NCBI GenBank assembly: GCA_947588675.1
Contig: CANPYY010000012.1
Coordinates: forward strand, 1 to 64,000
Length of the DNA: 64,000 nucleotides
Direction of reading: 5' to 3'
Source of the DNA: an uncultured Lachnospiraceae bacterium
GTDB taxonomy: Bacteria > Bacillota > Clostridia > Lachnospirales > Lachnospiraceae
The position numbers and the translations under genes are program-made. The notes beneath the pieces were generated by a model. The model worked only from the letters and a program-made list of their open reading frames with translations, did no database searches and had not been told where the DNA came from. Of the stretch, positions 39,522 to 49,700 are shown one piece after another; position 1 is the first letter of the stretch; every line of letters begins with the position of its first letter.

Positions 39522-41315
39522 ATGAAAAATAATTTTGTAAAAAAGCTTACTTCTGCTTTACTTCTTACTGCGCTTATTATAGCTTCATGCGGAAAAACTT
39601 CGTATGCAAAACCGCAAAAACTGCCCGGTCTTAATATAAAAAGCGCACAGACGCTTAAAATCGGCGACACAAAAAAATTTAAGATAAAAAAGAACGGCGT
39701 GGCAAAAATTGTAAAGGTATCGTGGAAAGCATCCACGAACAGAATAAAATTAAGCAAAAAAACCGGCGTTTCAACTAAAGTTACCGCTGTCAAAGCAGGC
39801 GCTTCAAAAATAACCGCCACCGTCAGATACAAAATTTCCAAAAACTCTAAAATCAAGTCAAAGAAACTTAAATGCAAAATAACCGTATCGGGAGCAGATT
39901 CATACATACAGCAATCCTCTCCACAGACTGATTCAAATACGAAAAACATAACGACAGATAAACCATCTGATAACAACAACCCTGAGCAGACAAAAACTCC
40001 CGGCAATTCAGAGCCGGACACTTCTGCGACGCCCGCACCATCGCCCTTGCCATCAGGTACTCTGCTCTCAGCATTGTCACCGTATGTACATAACGTAGGC
40101 ACCTGCGTATCATACAGTTCATGGGGCAATAACCCATGGGGCGGTTTCGGCGGCGGTTTCGGCGGCTGGGGCAATAACAACCAGAACGACACGGCATCAC
40201 AGCTTTTTGACACACAAACTACCGAATTTATAAAAGAAAATTATAACAGCCTGACAGCCGAAAACCAGATGAAGTCAAGTTATATACTCGGAAATTCAGC
40301 TAATCTTATAAGCGTATCTGAAGCAAAGTCGCAGGGTTACTATATACCGGACGGATATACGGAAAATAACGTGCCCGTGCTTAACTATACCAATATAGAC
40401 TCTCTCATGAAATTTGCCTCAGAAAACGGACTCCGTATAAGATATCACGGACTTTTATGGCATGAACAGGCTTCCAACTGGTTTTTCAGGAACAATTACA
40501 GCGACAACGCAGGTTTTGTAACTCCTGAAATTATGGATAAACGTATTGAATATTTTATTAAAAATGTAATGAACCACGTATATAACAGCGAATACAAAGA
40601 CGTTGTGTACTGCTGGGATGTCGTAAACGAATATTTCCATATGACTGAATGTATATCGCGTATAGGCGACGATAAAAACGATGATGTAAAATGTTTCTAC
40701 GAAGTATATGGCGACAGCATATTTGAAAATCCGTCAGACCCGGCAACTTCACCGGTAAAAACAAATCCCGCCTATGTAAAAAAGGCATTCAGGTATGCCT
40801 ATGACGTACTTAAAAGTTTTGGTCTTGAAAATACAGTCGAACTAGTATACAACGATTACGATACCGATTTTCCTGAGGTACGCGAGTGTATGCTTAAAGT
40901 TGGGGAATATATTAATTCCAAAGACGATATCAATCCCGACGGTGCAAAAATGCTTACCACCTTCGGTATGCAGGGCCATGACAAAATGGGCGTGCATACA
41001 ATCGAAGGACACAAAGCTACAATAGAAGCCGTAAAAGCTGCCGGTTATAATCTTCAATATACTGAAGTTGACCTTGCAAGAAAAAGCCATACGGCCGACG
41101 AACAGCTAAAATACTGGAACGACTGGATTTCACTTGTAGTAGACGAATGTAAACAGGGAGCGCAGTTTACCTGTTTTTCCTGGTGGGGACTTTCAGATTC
41201 CAATTCATGGCTTGGTTCAAGTGAAAGCCCGCTATTGTGCGGTTCATCCATATCCGATAAAAAACCGGCATATTATACTGTAATAAGCGCTGCTTTAGAT
41301 AATACGACGAGGTAA
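39522..41315 (+). CDS. GH10 endo-1,4-beta-xylanase with N-terminal Lys-rich Ig-like domain
   Basis: SLTAENQMKSS, YHGLLWHEQASNWF, YCWDVVNEYF (acid/base Glu), LQYTEVDLA (nucleophile Glu), FTCFSWWGLSDSNSW. Confidence 0.92.
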   Translation: MKNNFVKKLTSALLLTALIIASCGKTSYAKPQKLPGLNIKSAQTLKIGDTKKFKIKKNGVAKIVKVSWKASTNRIKLSKKTGVSTKVTAVKAGASKITATVRYKISKNSKIKSKKLKCKITVSGADSYIQQSSPQTDSNTKNITTDKPSDNNNPEQTKTPGNSEPDTSATPAPSPLPSGTLLSALSPYVHNVGTCVSYSSWGNNPWGGFGGGFGGWGNNNQNDTASQLFDTQTTEFIKENYNSLTAENQMKSSYILGNSANLISVSEAKSQGYYIPDGYTENNVPVLNYTNIDSLMKFASENGLRIRYHGLLWHEQASNWFFRNNYSDNAGFVTPEIMDKRIEYFIKNVMNHVYNSEYKDVVYCWDVVNEYFHMTECISRIGDDKNDDVKCFYEVYGDSIFENPSDPATSPVKTNPAYVKKAFRYAYDVLKSFGLENTVELVYNDYDTDFPEVRECMLKVGEYINSKDDINPDGAKMLTTFGMQGHDKMGVHTIEGHKATIEAVKAAGYNLQYTEVDLARKSHTADEQLKYWNDWISLVVDECKQGAQFTCFSWWGLSDSNSWLGSSESPLLCGSSISDKKPAYYTVISAALDNTTR

Positions 41316-41323
41316 CAAAGTAT

Positions 41324-43180
41324 ATGAAAAAAATTAAAATTACGGCATTATTAACCGCCACAGCTTTGCTTTTAAATTTTTCCCCCTGCTCATCCGTACA
41401 GGCAAATGCAGAGGCGAACCTGTCAGTAAAAAATAAAATTTTAAAAACAGGAAAAAGCTTTACATTAAAAGTAAAAAACGCAAAGAAAAAGGCTGTTTTT
41501 AAAACTAACAAAAAAGGTATCGTAAAACTTTGCAAAAAGAAAAAATATTCTGTTAAAGTAAAAGGCATTAAAAAAGGCACGGTAAAAATTACGGCAATAA
41601 CCGGAAAGAAGAAATTATTTTGCAGGGTAAAAGTAAAAGCAGACTCTGCAGCTAAATTACCTGACCGGTCTGCGGCTCCTGAGGCAGTTGTTACAGACGC
41701 AGAAGTTACGTCTCCTGCTTCCACTATACCCGCGGCTGACGTTCCGTCTACCGCTCCCACGGCAACTGTTACAGAAACTCCCGCTTCCGCCGTACCTGCG
41801 ACTGACGCTCCGTCTACCGCTCCTACTCCTATTGAAGACGGAAACATTACATATGCAGGAAGCGTTTCACCTGAAATGTGCAAGGCCTCCTATTGGATTA
41901 ACAAAAGTTCAAACCCTGATAACATAATGCTTACCGAATCCGAAATAATAAAGCTGAACCAAAATATAATCGAAACACCGGGAACCAACATGTACGACCT
42001 TGCAGGTATGGAAGACACATACAATTCCATTTCCCTGAGAAATAGTCTGGCAAACGCTTCTACCCCTTCCCGATGTAATTTTATAAATGGCAGGGAAATG
42101 GAGGACAAAGAGGCGTATTATGAAGCCATGCGTGAAAATATACGCGGCGCAAAAGCTTCTGAAAATGATACAGTCCGCTATGCCCTGTGCGTCAGACGCG
42201 CAGACCACAAAGCATGGCCTACAAATGATTGCATCGGCAACAGCGCTACCGATACAGACGATGAACTTCAAAGTTCTGCCATTGTTGTAAATGAACCGAT
42301 AATCGTAAAACTTATAACTGCAGACGGCAAATACAGTTATGCGGTCAGTTCAAATTGTACGGGCTGGGTAGAAACTGATTCTATTGCATTCTGCCGCTCA
42401 AAAGAAGAATGGCTTGAAGCATGGCAAAAAACAGGAAAAGATTTTCTGGTTGTAACAACCGACAAAATCACACTTGAACCATCTTACAGCGAGCCTGAAA
42501 CATCAAAAGTTGAACTGTCACTGGGATGCAAACTTAACCTTGTTCCCAAAAATGAAATTCCGTCTGCCCTTGCTGAACGCGGAACCTGGAATAACTACGT
42601 AGTTTATATACCGACGCGTGACATAAACGGCAATTATATTAAAAAAGCCGCACTTATATCACAACATTATAACGTAAGTATAGGATATCTTCCTTTAACC
42701 GAGCGAAGCCTGCTAAATACCGCATTTGAATGCCTTGGCAACCGCTACGGATGGGGAGGCATGTTAGAAAGCATGGACTGCTCAATGTATACCCGGAGCA
42801 TATACCGTTGCTGCGGTGTGGAGCTTCCAAGAAATACTACATGGCAGACGGCAATACCAACACAAAACTATGATGTTTCTTCCATGAGCCGGAAAGACAA
42901 AGAAGAACTTCTTGATAAGCTTCCGGCGGGAACTCTGTTAATGTTCAATGGACACATTACTATGTATATTGGTAAAGATAATGGAAAATATTATGTCATA
43001 AGCTCTCTGGGAACTGTTTATGATGAAGAAAATACATCCGAAAACGAAAATGTAAAAAGCATATATTCAGTTGTAATAAATACGCTTGACGTACGCAGAG
43101 GCGCCACAGCCTCTGATGGCAGCCGCACATGGCTTTCGCATATGATTTGGTTTATATGTCCATGGTCAGTGACAAAATAA
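41324..43180 (+). CDS. Secreted SH3-domain NlpC/P60 (C40) peptidase with N-terminal Lys-rich Ig-like domain
   Basis: CLGNRYGWGGMLESMDCSMYTRSIYRCCGVELPRNTTWQ; LLMFNGHITMYIG. Confidence 0.87.
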   Translation: MKKIKITALLTATALLLNFSPCSSVQANAEANLSVKNKILKTGKSFTLKVKNAKKKAVFKTNKKGIVKLCKKKKYSVKVKGIKKGTVKITAITGKKKLFCRVKVKADSAAKLPDRSAAPEAVVTDAEVTSPASTIPAADVPSTAPTATVTETPASAVPATDAPSTAPTPIEDGNITYAGSVSPEMCKASYWINKSSNPDNIMLTESEIIKLNQNIIETPGTNMYDLAGMEDTYNSISLRNSLANASTPSRCNFINGREMEDKEAYYEAMRENIRGAKASENDTVRYALCVRRADHKAWPTNDCIGNSATDTDDELQSSAIVVNEPIIVKLITADGKYSYAVSSNCTGWVETDSIAFCRSKEEWLEAWQKTGKDFLVVTTDKITLEPSYSEPETSKVELSLGCKLNLVPKNEIPSALAERGTWNNYVVYIPTRDINGNYIKKAALISQHYNVSIGYLPLTERSLLNTAFECLGNRYGWGGMLESMDCSMYTRSIYRCCGVELPRNTTWQTAIPTQNYDVSSMSRKDKEELLDKLPAGTLLMFNGHITMYIGKDNGKYYVISSLGTVYDEENTSENENVKSIYSVVINTLDVRRGATASDGSRTWLSHMIWFICPWSVTK

Positions 43181-43215
43181 TAATGAAATGATATTTATAT
43201 GGTTATTAATTATTT

Positions 43216-43252
43216 GCCCTATGCTTCACAGACTTTCTGTAAAGCATAGGGC
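43216..43252. terminator. Terminator between convergent genes
   Basis: GCCCTATGCTT / AAGCATAGGGC arms with inner ACAG/CTGT, followed by T-rich sequence. Confidence 0.85.
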
Positions 43253-43256
43253 GGCT

Positions 43257-44078
43257 TTATTTTACATCTTTTAACGTTTCATTCATACTTCCGGTACGAT
43301 ATCCCGACAAATCCATACTGACATATGTAAACCCATAAGATTTCAGTTTTGCCGCAATTTCTTCTCTCATATCTTTTTCAATCAGCTTTTCAAATTCTTC
43401 CGGCATGATTTCAATCCTTGCCATTTTATCATGAATACGCACCCTAACCTGAGTAAAACCTTTATCCAATAATAATTGCTCCGCATTCTCCACCATAGCC
43501 AGTTTTTCCTCAGTAATTTTCTCTCCATAAGCAAATCTGGAGGACAGACATGCAAAGGAGGGTTTCTCCCATGTAGGAAGTTTCAGCTCTTTCGACAATT
43601 CACGGATTTCTTCTTTATATAATCCGGCCTCGCGCAAAGGACTCTTTACATTTAATTCCGCCACTGCTATAAGTCCCGGACGGTAGTCGCCATTGTCATC
43701 TATATTGGAGCCTTCAGCAATATAATTCATATTTTGTTCTTCTGCAATATCAATAATCTTATTAAACAATTCTTTTTTACACAAATAACATCTGTTTGGC
43801 GGATTGTCACTAAATCCCTCTATTTCCAATTCTTCCGACTCGCATATAAAATGCCGTATGCCTTCTCTGTCACAGAACGCTTTCGCTTCCTCAAGTTCCC
43901 GTTTCGGAAAAGAACAGGATTTTGCCGTCACAGCAATTACATGATCTTTTCCCAGCACATCATAGGCTGTCTTTAATAAAAACGTAGAGTCTACCCCACC
44001 GGAAAATGCCACGGCTACACTTCCAAGATTTCTTAAATAATTTTTCAAATTTACAAGCTTTTCCTTTGCATCCGACAT
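43257..44078 (-). CDS. larE: LarE-type ATP-dependent sulfur transferase
   Basis: VAVAFSGGVDSTFLLK, NPPNRCYLCKKELF, KPSFACLSSRFAYGEKI. TAATG overlap with upstream gene. Confidence 0.9.
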   Translation of the reverse strand: MSDAKEKLVNLKNYLRNLGSVAVAFSGGVDSTFLLKTAYDVLGKDHVIAVTAKSCSFPKRELEEAKAFCDREGIRHFICESEELEIEGFSDNPPNRCYLCKKELFNKIIDIAEEQNMNYIAEGSNIDDNGDYRPGLIAVAELNVKSPLREAGLYKEEIRELSKELKLPTWEKPSFACLSSRFAYGEKITEEKLAMVENAEQLLLDKGFTQVRVRIHDKMARIEIMPEEFEKLIEKDMREEIAAKLKSYGFTYVSMDLSGYRTGSMNETLKDVK

Positions 44079-44815
44079 TATTTTCCCCTCCTGTCCTGCA
44101 TACACAACGGCAGTTCCATATCATGTTCTTCCAGTAATTCTTTATTTTTTAATATATCTTCCGTCTTTCCTTTACAAATTAATTTTCCCTCGGACAGAAG
44201 AATTGTTTCTTCACAGGTATCTAAAATCATATCCAGGTCATGACTTGCAATAATTTTTGTTTCAGACATTCCGTTCAGAACTCCTATTAAATTTCTGCGG
44301 TTCTTTGGGTCCAGCGCAATAGTAGGTTCATCGAACAAAACTATTTCCGGTTCCATAGACAAAATTGTCGCGATGGAGGCCAGTTTCTTCTGTCCTCCCG
44401 ACATACGGTAAATCTGACGGTCCTTTAAATTCTCAATATTCACTTTATGTAAGGCTTCCATAACCTTTTTTTGTACTATTTCTTCTGAATATCCGTAATT
44501 TCTCACTCCAAAAGCCACATCCTCATACACCGTAGACATAAAAAGCTGGCTTTCAGAATCACAAAACACATACCCTACTTTTTTTCGTATATCCGTCAGA
44601 TTCTTTTTCTCCACAGGCTGTCCCAATACTTCGATAGTTCCCTTATAACCATTAATCAACCCCACCAGAAGTTTTAACAGCGTAGATTTTCCCGCTCCGT
44701 TAGCTCCGATTAAACCTGTAGATTTTCCACGTTCAACCGATATATTTATATCATATAATACCTGTCTGCCCTTTTGATAAGAAAAATTCACATCTTTCAT
44801 CTCAATATCTGCCAT
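44078..44815 (-). CDS. ECF (nickel/cobalt) transporter ATPase
   Basis: GLIGANGAGKSTLLKLL, MSGGQKKLASIATILSMEPEIVLFDEPT. Confidence 0.9.
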   Translation of the reverse strand: MADIEMKDVNFSYQKGRQVLYDINISVERGKSTGLIGANGAGKSTLLKLLVGLINGYKGTIEVLGQPVEKKNLTDIRKKVGYVFCDSESQLFMSTVYEDVAFGVRNYGYSEEIVQKKVMEALHKVNIENLKDRQIYRMSGGQKKLASIATILSMEPEIVLFDEPTIALDPKNRRNLIGVLNGMSETKIIASHDLDMILDTCEETILLSEGKLICKGKTEDILKNKELLEEHDMELPLCMQDRRGK

Positions 44816-45573
44816 ATTGCCACCTCCGCCATTTTAAATATGGGAAAAAGCCGCATCGTCAAAATGGCGGCGCCCCATACTATTAAATAAACAATACTGC
44901 CTATATGACTATATTTACCGGAAAACATTTGAAAGGTACCATTAAATCCTCTCAGTTTCATACTTTCATATACCTCTCCCGCCCGGTCCATGCTCCTTAG
45001 AAGCAATAATCCTACAAAAGACCCCCAGGTTCTAAAATGCAGTCCTCTGTGTCCCGGCGCCCTGAGTTTATATGCAAGCTGCATACGCTCCAGTTCCTTC
45101 AGCAGAACTATCAGATACCTGTGCATAAGAAGTAAAACCGTAACGATTTCCTTTGGAAGTCGCATAATGTGCAGCGCATAACAAATCTGCCTTATACCTG
45201 TCTGAACAACCAGAATATATGACGCTGCAACACAGAATATCCCTTTTAATACAAGCGTCGCCATGGACAGCACTCCGGCAGAAACCGTCCTGTCAAAAAA
45301 AGGATTTGCGATTCCAAGCAATACCGTAAACAAAAACACCGGCCATATTCGTTTTATCATACCCGTTACAGATATTTCATACCATATGCACTGTATCAAA
45401 ATATACAGTACCATTCCTGCAAGCCCTATAATATTATATTTTGAAAACGATACTACCGCTATAATGTATACAATCGTTACTAAAAGCCACGAAATCGGAT
45501 GGACGCCTTTCTTTCCGTCATCCGCATTATCCGTTATATGTATATCCTTTATTGCCCGATTAAGCTTTACCAT
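44797..45573 (-). CDS. ECF transporter T component, CbiQ/NikQ type
   Basis: Hydrophobic CbiQ-like protein with ERMQLAYKLRAPG and ESMKLRGFNG. Confidence 0.85.
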   Translation of the reverse strand: MVKLNRAIKDIHITDNADDGKKGVHPISWLLVTIVYIIAVVSFSKYNIIGLAGMVLYILIQCIWYEISVTGMIKRIWPVFLFTVLLGIANPFFDRTVSAGVLSMATLVLKGIFCVAASYILVVQTGIRQICYALHIMRLPKEIVTVLLLMHRYLIVLLKELERMQLAYKLRAPGHRGLHFRTWGSFVGLLLLRSMDRAGEVYESMKLRGFNGTFQMFSGKYSHIGSIVYLIVWGAAILTMRLFPIFKMAEVAIWQILR

Positions 45574-46579
45574 TATTATTCTTATCTCCAAATCTGCGGC
45601 GCAGATATCTCAGAACGAAACATACGGCCACACATAACGCAACAACCGCCGCACCGCCAATTATTCCGGAAAACGCCGTGCCGCCGGCAAATCCGCTCTC
45701 CCGCCAGTTATAATCAGGCAAAAGCGACGTAACAGACTGAATACCATCCGCCAGTGCATATATGCCGCCCTCAGCTTCCGGTTCCGTCGTCCCTGCCACC
45801 TGTTTTACGGACCACTCCAGCCCATCAGGAGCAGATGAGGCAAACCCGGATAAAAGACCGCCTATTACCACTGCCGATACCGCAAGCACGGCAATAATTC
45901 CTTTATAGGAGAAACGGTTTTTCCTTTCATCCTTCTCATTATAATTCCACAAAATTTCCGGTCTGGTTTCATATAAAAATATTAAAACGGCAGCCGTAAT
46001 AAGTCCCTCTACAAGACCGATTGCAAGATGGATTGGCTGCATGGCTGCAAGAAATACTAAAAAAGGCAGTTCCGTAATACCCGACGCCAGTGTTTCCAAG
46101 GTAACGGAGAAAGCTCCCAACTGCAGCGTCAGAATACATCCAAATATGGACGCCGCCGCTATTTTCCCTCTTGACATACCATTTCGCGTCGCATATTTCC
46201 AGATTACCATTCCTCCAATAAAACAACCGTAAAACGCCATATTCCATATATTAGCGCCCAAAGCTAACAGTCCTCCGTCTGCAAAGAGCAGACACTGTAC
46301 TAAAAGGACTCCAATCATTGTAATAAACCCCGCTTCCGGTCCTAAAACCGCCGATAACATCATACTGCCGCACAAATGTCCGGAAGACCCTGTTCCGGGT
46401 ATGGAAAAATTAATCATCTGTGATGCAAACACAAAAGCCCCCATAACTCCCATAACAGGTATTTTTTTCTCGTCATTTTCTAATCGTATTTTATGTACGG
46501 AATAACCTGCCGCCACAGCAGAACAGGCATACATCGTACCTGCTGTTACCGGTGAAAGAAGCGCATCCGCCATGTGCAT
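45560..46579 (-). CDS. ECF transporter NikM/CbiM fused to PDGLE (NikN/CbiN) domain
   Basis: MHMADALLSPVTAG N-terminus, HLCGSMMLSAVLGPEAGF, C-terminal SSAPDGLEWSVKQ. Confidence 0.88.
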   Translation of the reverse strand: MHMADALLSPVTAGTMYACSAVAAGYSVHKIRLENDEKKIPVMGVMGAFVFASQMINFSIPGTGSSGHLCGSMMLSAVLGPEAGFITMIGVLLVQCLLFADGGLLALGANIWNMAFYGCFIGGMVIWKYATRNGMSRGKIAAASIFGCILTLQLGAFSVTLETLASGITELPFLVFLAAMQPIHLAIGLVEGLITAAVLIFLYETRPEILWNYNEKDERKNRFSYKGIIAVLAVSAVVIGGLLSGFASSAPDGLEWSVKQVAGTTEPEAEGGIYALADGIQSVTSLLPDYNWRESGFAGGTAFSGIIGGAAVVALCVAVCFVLRYLRRRFGDKNNNGKA

Positions 46580-46689
46580 GATTAAAACCCCCATTCGATA
46601 ATCTTTCAATTGCCATTTTAAACTATTACTTGATTTTTGTCTAATTATTTTCTAATCACGCTTTGCACACTGACATTTTATATGAGAAA

Positions 46690-46726
46690 AAGGGCTGTGC
46701 AATAATTTCTTACTGCAACAGCCCTT
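46690..46726 (-). terminator. Terminator of the GH2 gene
   Basis: AAGGGCTGT / ACAGCCCTT arms followed by TTTTTC on minus. Confidence 0.75.
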
Positions 46727-46747
46727 AGATAAATTTATAATATTAAA

Positions 46748-49700
46748 TCATTTATAATTTACCTTTACTGCTTTTGTCCATTTACCATATGTCTTTCCAC
46801 TGCCATCATTTACATAGGCACGTATTCTATAATAATAAGTCTTCTTTTTCTTGACTTTCTTATCAGTATATTTTATGACGTTATTTTTTTTGATAAGAAC
46901 AAGTTTTTTAAAGCCGCCTTTTTTCTTAACCGACCGCTGAAGTTCATAACCTGTCACCTTACTGTTTTTCTTCCAGCTAATAACAACTTTTCCTGATTTT
47001 TTCTTAACTTTAAATGATTTAACAGGTGCAGGAGTAGTACTTACGACCGGTTCTTCCGGCTGCGTTATAACAGAAGTATTTGCAACAGAAGTGTCAGACG
47101 GCGCGGGCGCATCCGTTATAACAGGCGAAGGCGCAGGCTCCTGTGTCGGCCTTGGGTCCGGGATTTCATCATCCGTTACTTCTGCAAAGTCAAAGTTATC
47201 TGCTTCCGCTCTGTACTGCCTTGTAATATCTGATACATACCCTGTCATATCTCCCCAGGCATTAGTTACAGTATAAGGTACAATCGTAAATGAATAGTCA
47301 AAATTATTTCTATCAGCGTATATTCTGTACTCATCGAGTACGTCAGGTCTGAAACATGCGTTACCTGCGCCCTGCGACGCGCTGTTAACTGAAAGATAGG
47401 TTTCACCATGCCTTTCAAGGTCATATACATGTCTGGCAGCCGTAAGCTCATCAGCCGTGTAATGAAGCGCTGATGCTTCAAATTCCCCTTCGCTTGCAAT
47501 TGCAACGGCTGCTTTCTTTGCAGGGTCTGTTACCGTAAACCATTTTACGCCCAGCATATTGCCTGTATCCTGCGGTTCGACATACGGGTAAAACATTTCA
47601 TCAACGGTTGTTTCAAATGCGCCGTATGTGGCTCCAGAACATCTGTCGTTCATTGTTTCATATCCGCCTTTACCAAACCAGTTTACATTTTCAAACCCTT
47701 CCGGAAGCACAAAGTTACTGCCGACACGAAGAAGTCTCTTATTACTTACCGAAGCATTGGCAATATCATATGATATATCAATTCTTACTGCCCCGCTTCC
47801 GTCAACCGTATATGTAATTTTTTCATACGCATTCTGCAACTGGTCAAATGACAACGATACTTCAAATACATTCTGGTTCATATCGTTTACCGTTACATTT
47901 ATCGAATCGGCGCGGGCGCTTGCCCCTGCTGTCTGCCATACTTTACTGTAATCCCTGTCATTATTTAGTGGAGCCCTCCAGAAATTCGGCACAGGTCCTC
48001 TTTCAAGTACGAGTTCCCCTTTATATACATATTCTTCGATAGCTCCCGTATTCTTCATAATCCTGAAACTGAATAAATCTCCGCTTATCTCGTAACAGTC
48101 TCCCGTCTCGTTAACATTAACTGCATTTGTTGCAATAGTTCTCGTTACACCTAAAGCTGTCTCGGGAATTTCAAACTGCTCATATGCCATTACATGTCCT
48201 TTTGGCATAAGTATCTCCTTTTTCCCATCTACATCAGCGTATATATCTTCTTTTACATTAGCAGAAATATTGAGATAATATTTGCTTCCTTCTTTAAGCT
48301 CCTTCGGCATAAACTGTCTGTACGGAACATATAATTCTCCTTCTTCTCTAGGTCCTATATCAACATCTGCAACCTTTCCTGAACCTAACAGCTTACCGTC
48401 TTCGTATACTTCATATACAACATCAAACTTATTCAGGTTATCAAAGCTCGATTCGTTATATACATATACCCTTTCGTCAGCAATATCATCTTCTGTCGTC
48501 TTATTAAACCAGAAATTCTGATATTGATATTTAACTTCATTAAGCTCAGGCTGGACATCACGGTCCGGTGATACAAAACCGCACACACAGAAATTGGTCT
48601 CTGTCGTAATGTCTCCATTGTCGCCGCCATAACTGAAAAACATACCGTCATTTTCATCTTTATAAAGGTTCTGGTGAGCATAGTCTTCCGCATAATAGTC
48701 GTATCTGTTGCCTGTCACAAGTTTATCGGGAAGAATATCATCCAGCGAACGGAACCTGGACTGGTCGGCCCATACCCACAAGAATCCGCCGAGGATATTA
48801 TTGTTTTTAGCATTGCGGATAGAATCCCAGTATTCTTTTACGCTTCCTGCCGCATTACCCATTGCAAGGTGATATTCGCACATAAGATACGGCATCGTAA
48901 CATTTCCCTTATTTACAACGCCTTTTATATCCCACGGATACATTTCACTGTCTACGTCAACTCCATTTTGCGAACCGGAACTTTCGGAATGTACGGGTCT
49001 TGTGCCATCATGCTCCTTAAAATACCATATAAGGTCGTAGAACATCCTGTCGCAATAATCCCTGTTATCATTATAATAGCACTCGTTACCGGTTGACCAC
49101 ATTATAATGGCCGTTCTGTTCTTCAGCCTTTCAAATGCCGTAATCGTTCTGTCCATTACAAGCTTTTTAAAAGGCGTTTTAAGCTTTTCATCGGAATTTT
49201 GAAGCGCATGACATTCAATATTAGTTTCCGCCATCATATATAAACCGTATTTCTCGCACAGATAATACAGGTATTCGTCATTGCTGTAATGCGATGTACG
49301 GATTGAATTGATATTATACTGTTTCATGAGTTTAATATCCTCATACTGAACTTCGTGAGGACAATATTTGCCATACAGCGGGTCCGTGTCGTGACGGTTT
49401 GTTCCCTTAATATAAAACGGCTGTCCGTTAATAGTCATCTGCTTATACGCATTGACATCTGTCGCACGTTTACCGTTAGCATCGACTTCAGTTGAAGTAA
49501 ATTCTATTTCCCTGAATCCAAGGTTCTGTGAAACAGATTCAATAAGCGAACCCGTTTTTTTATTGTACAATGAAAGAACCATTACATAAAGATTCGGTTC
49601 TTCGCATGACCAGAGTTCAGGCTCATAAACCATATAATCCGATTCAGGCACTTCTGTTACCGAAGCCTTTCCGTCAGCACCTGCCGCAAGCGAAGGAACA

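Noticed and set aside
39488-40213. 241-aa minus ORF opposite the xylanase
   Set aside because: Antisense artefact of the Lys-rich N-terminal domain; the + strand GH10 call is secure.
41167-41883. 238-aa minus ORF opposite the C40 peptidase and xylanase end
   Set aside because: Spans two solid + strand genes; low-complexity Val/Gly/Ala translation of the Ser/Pro/Thr linker.
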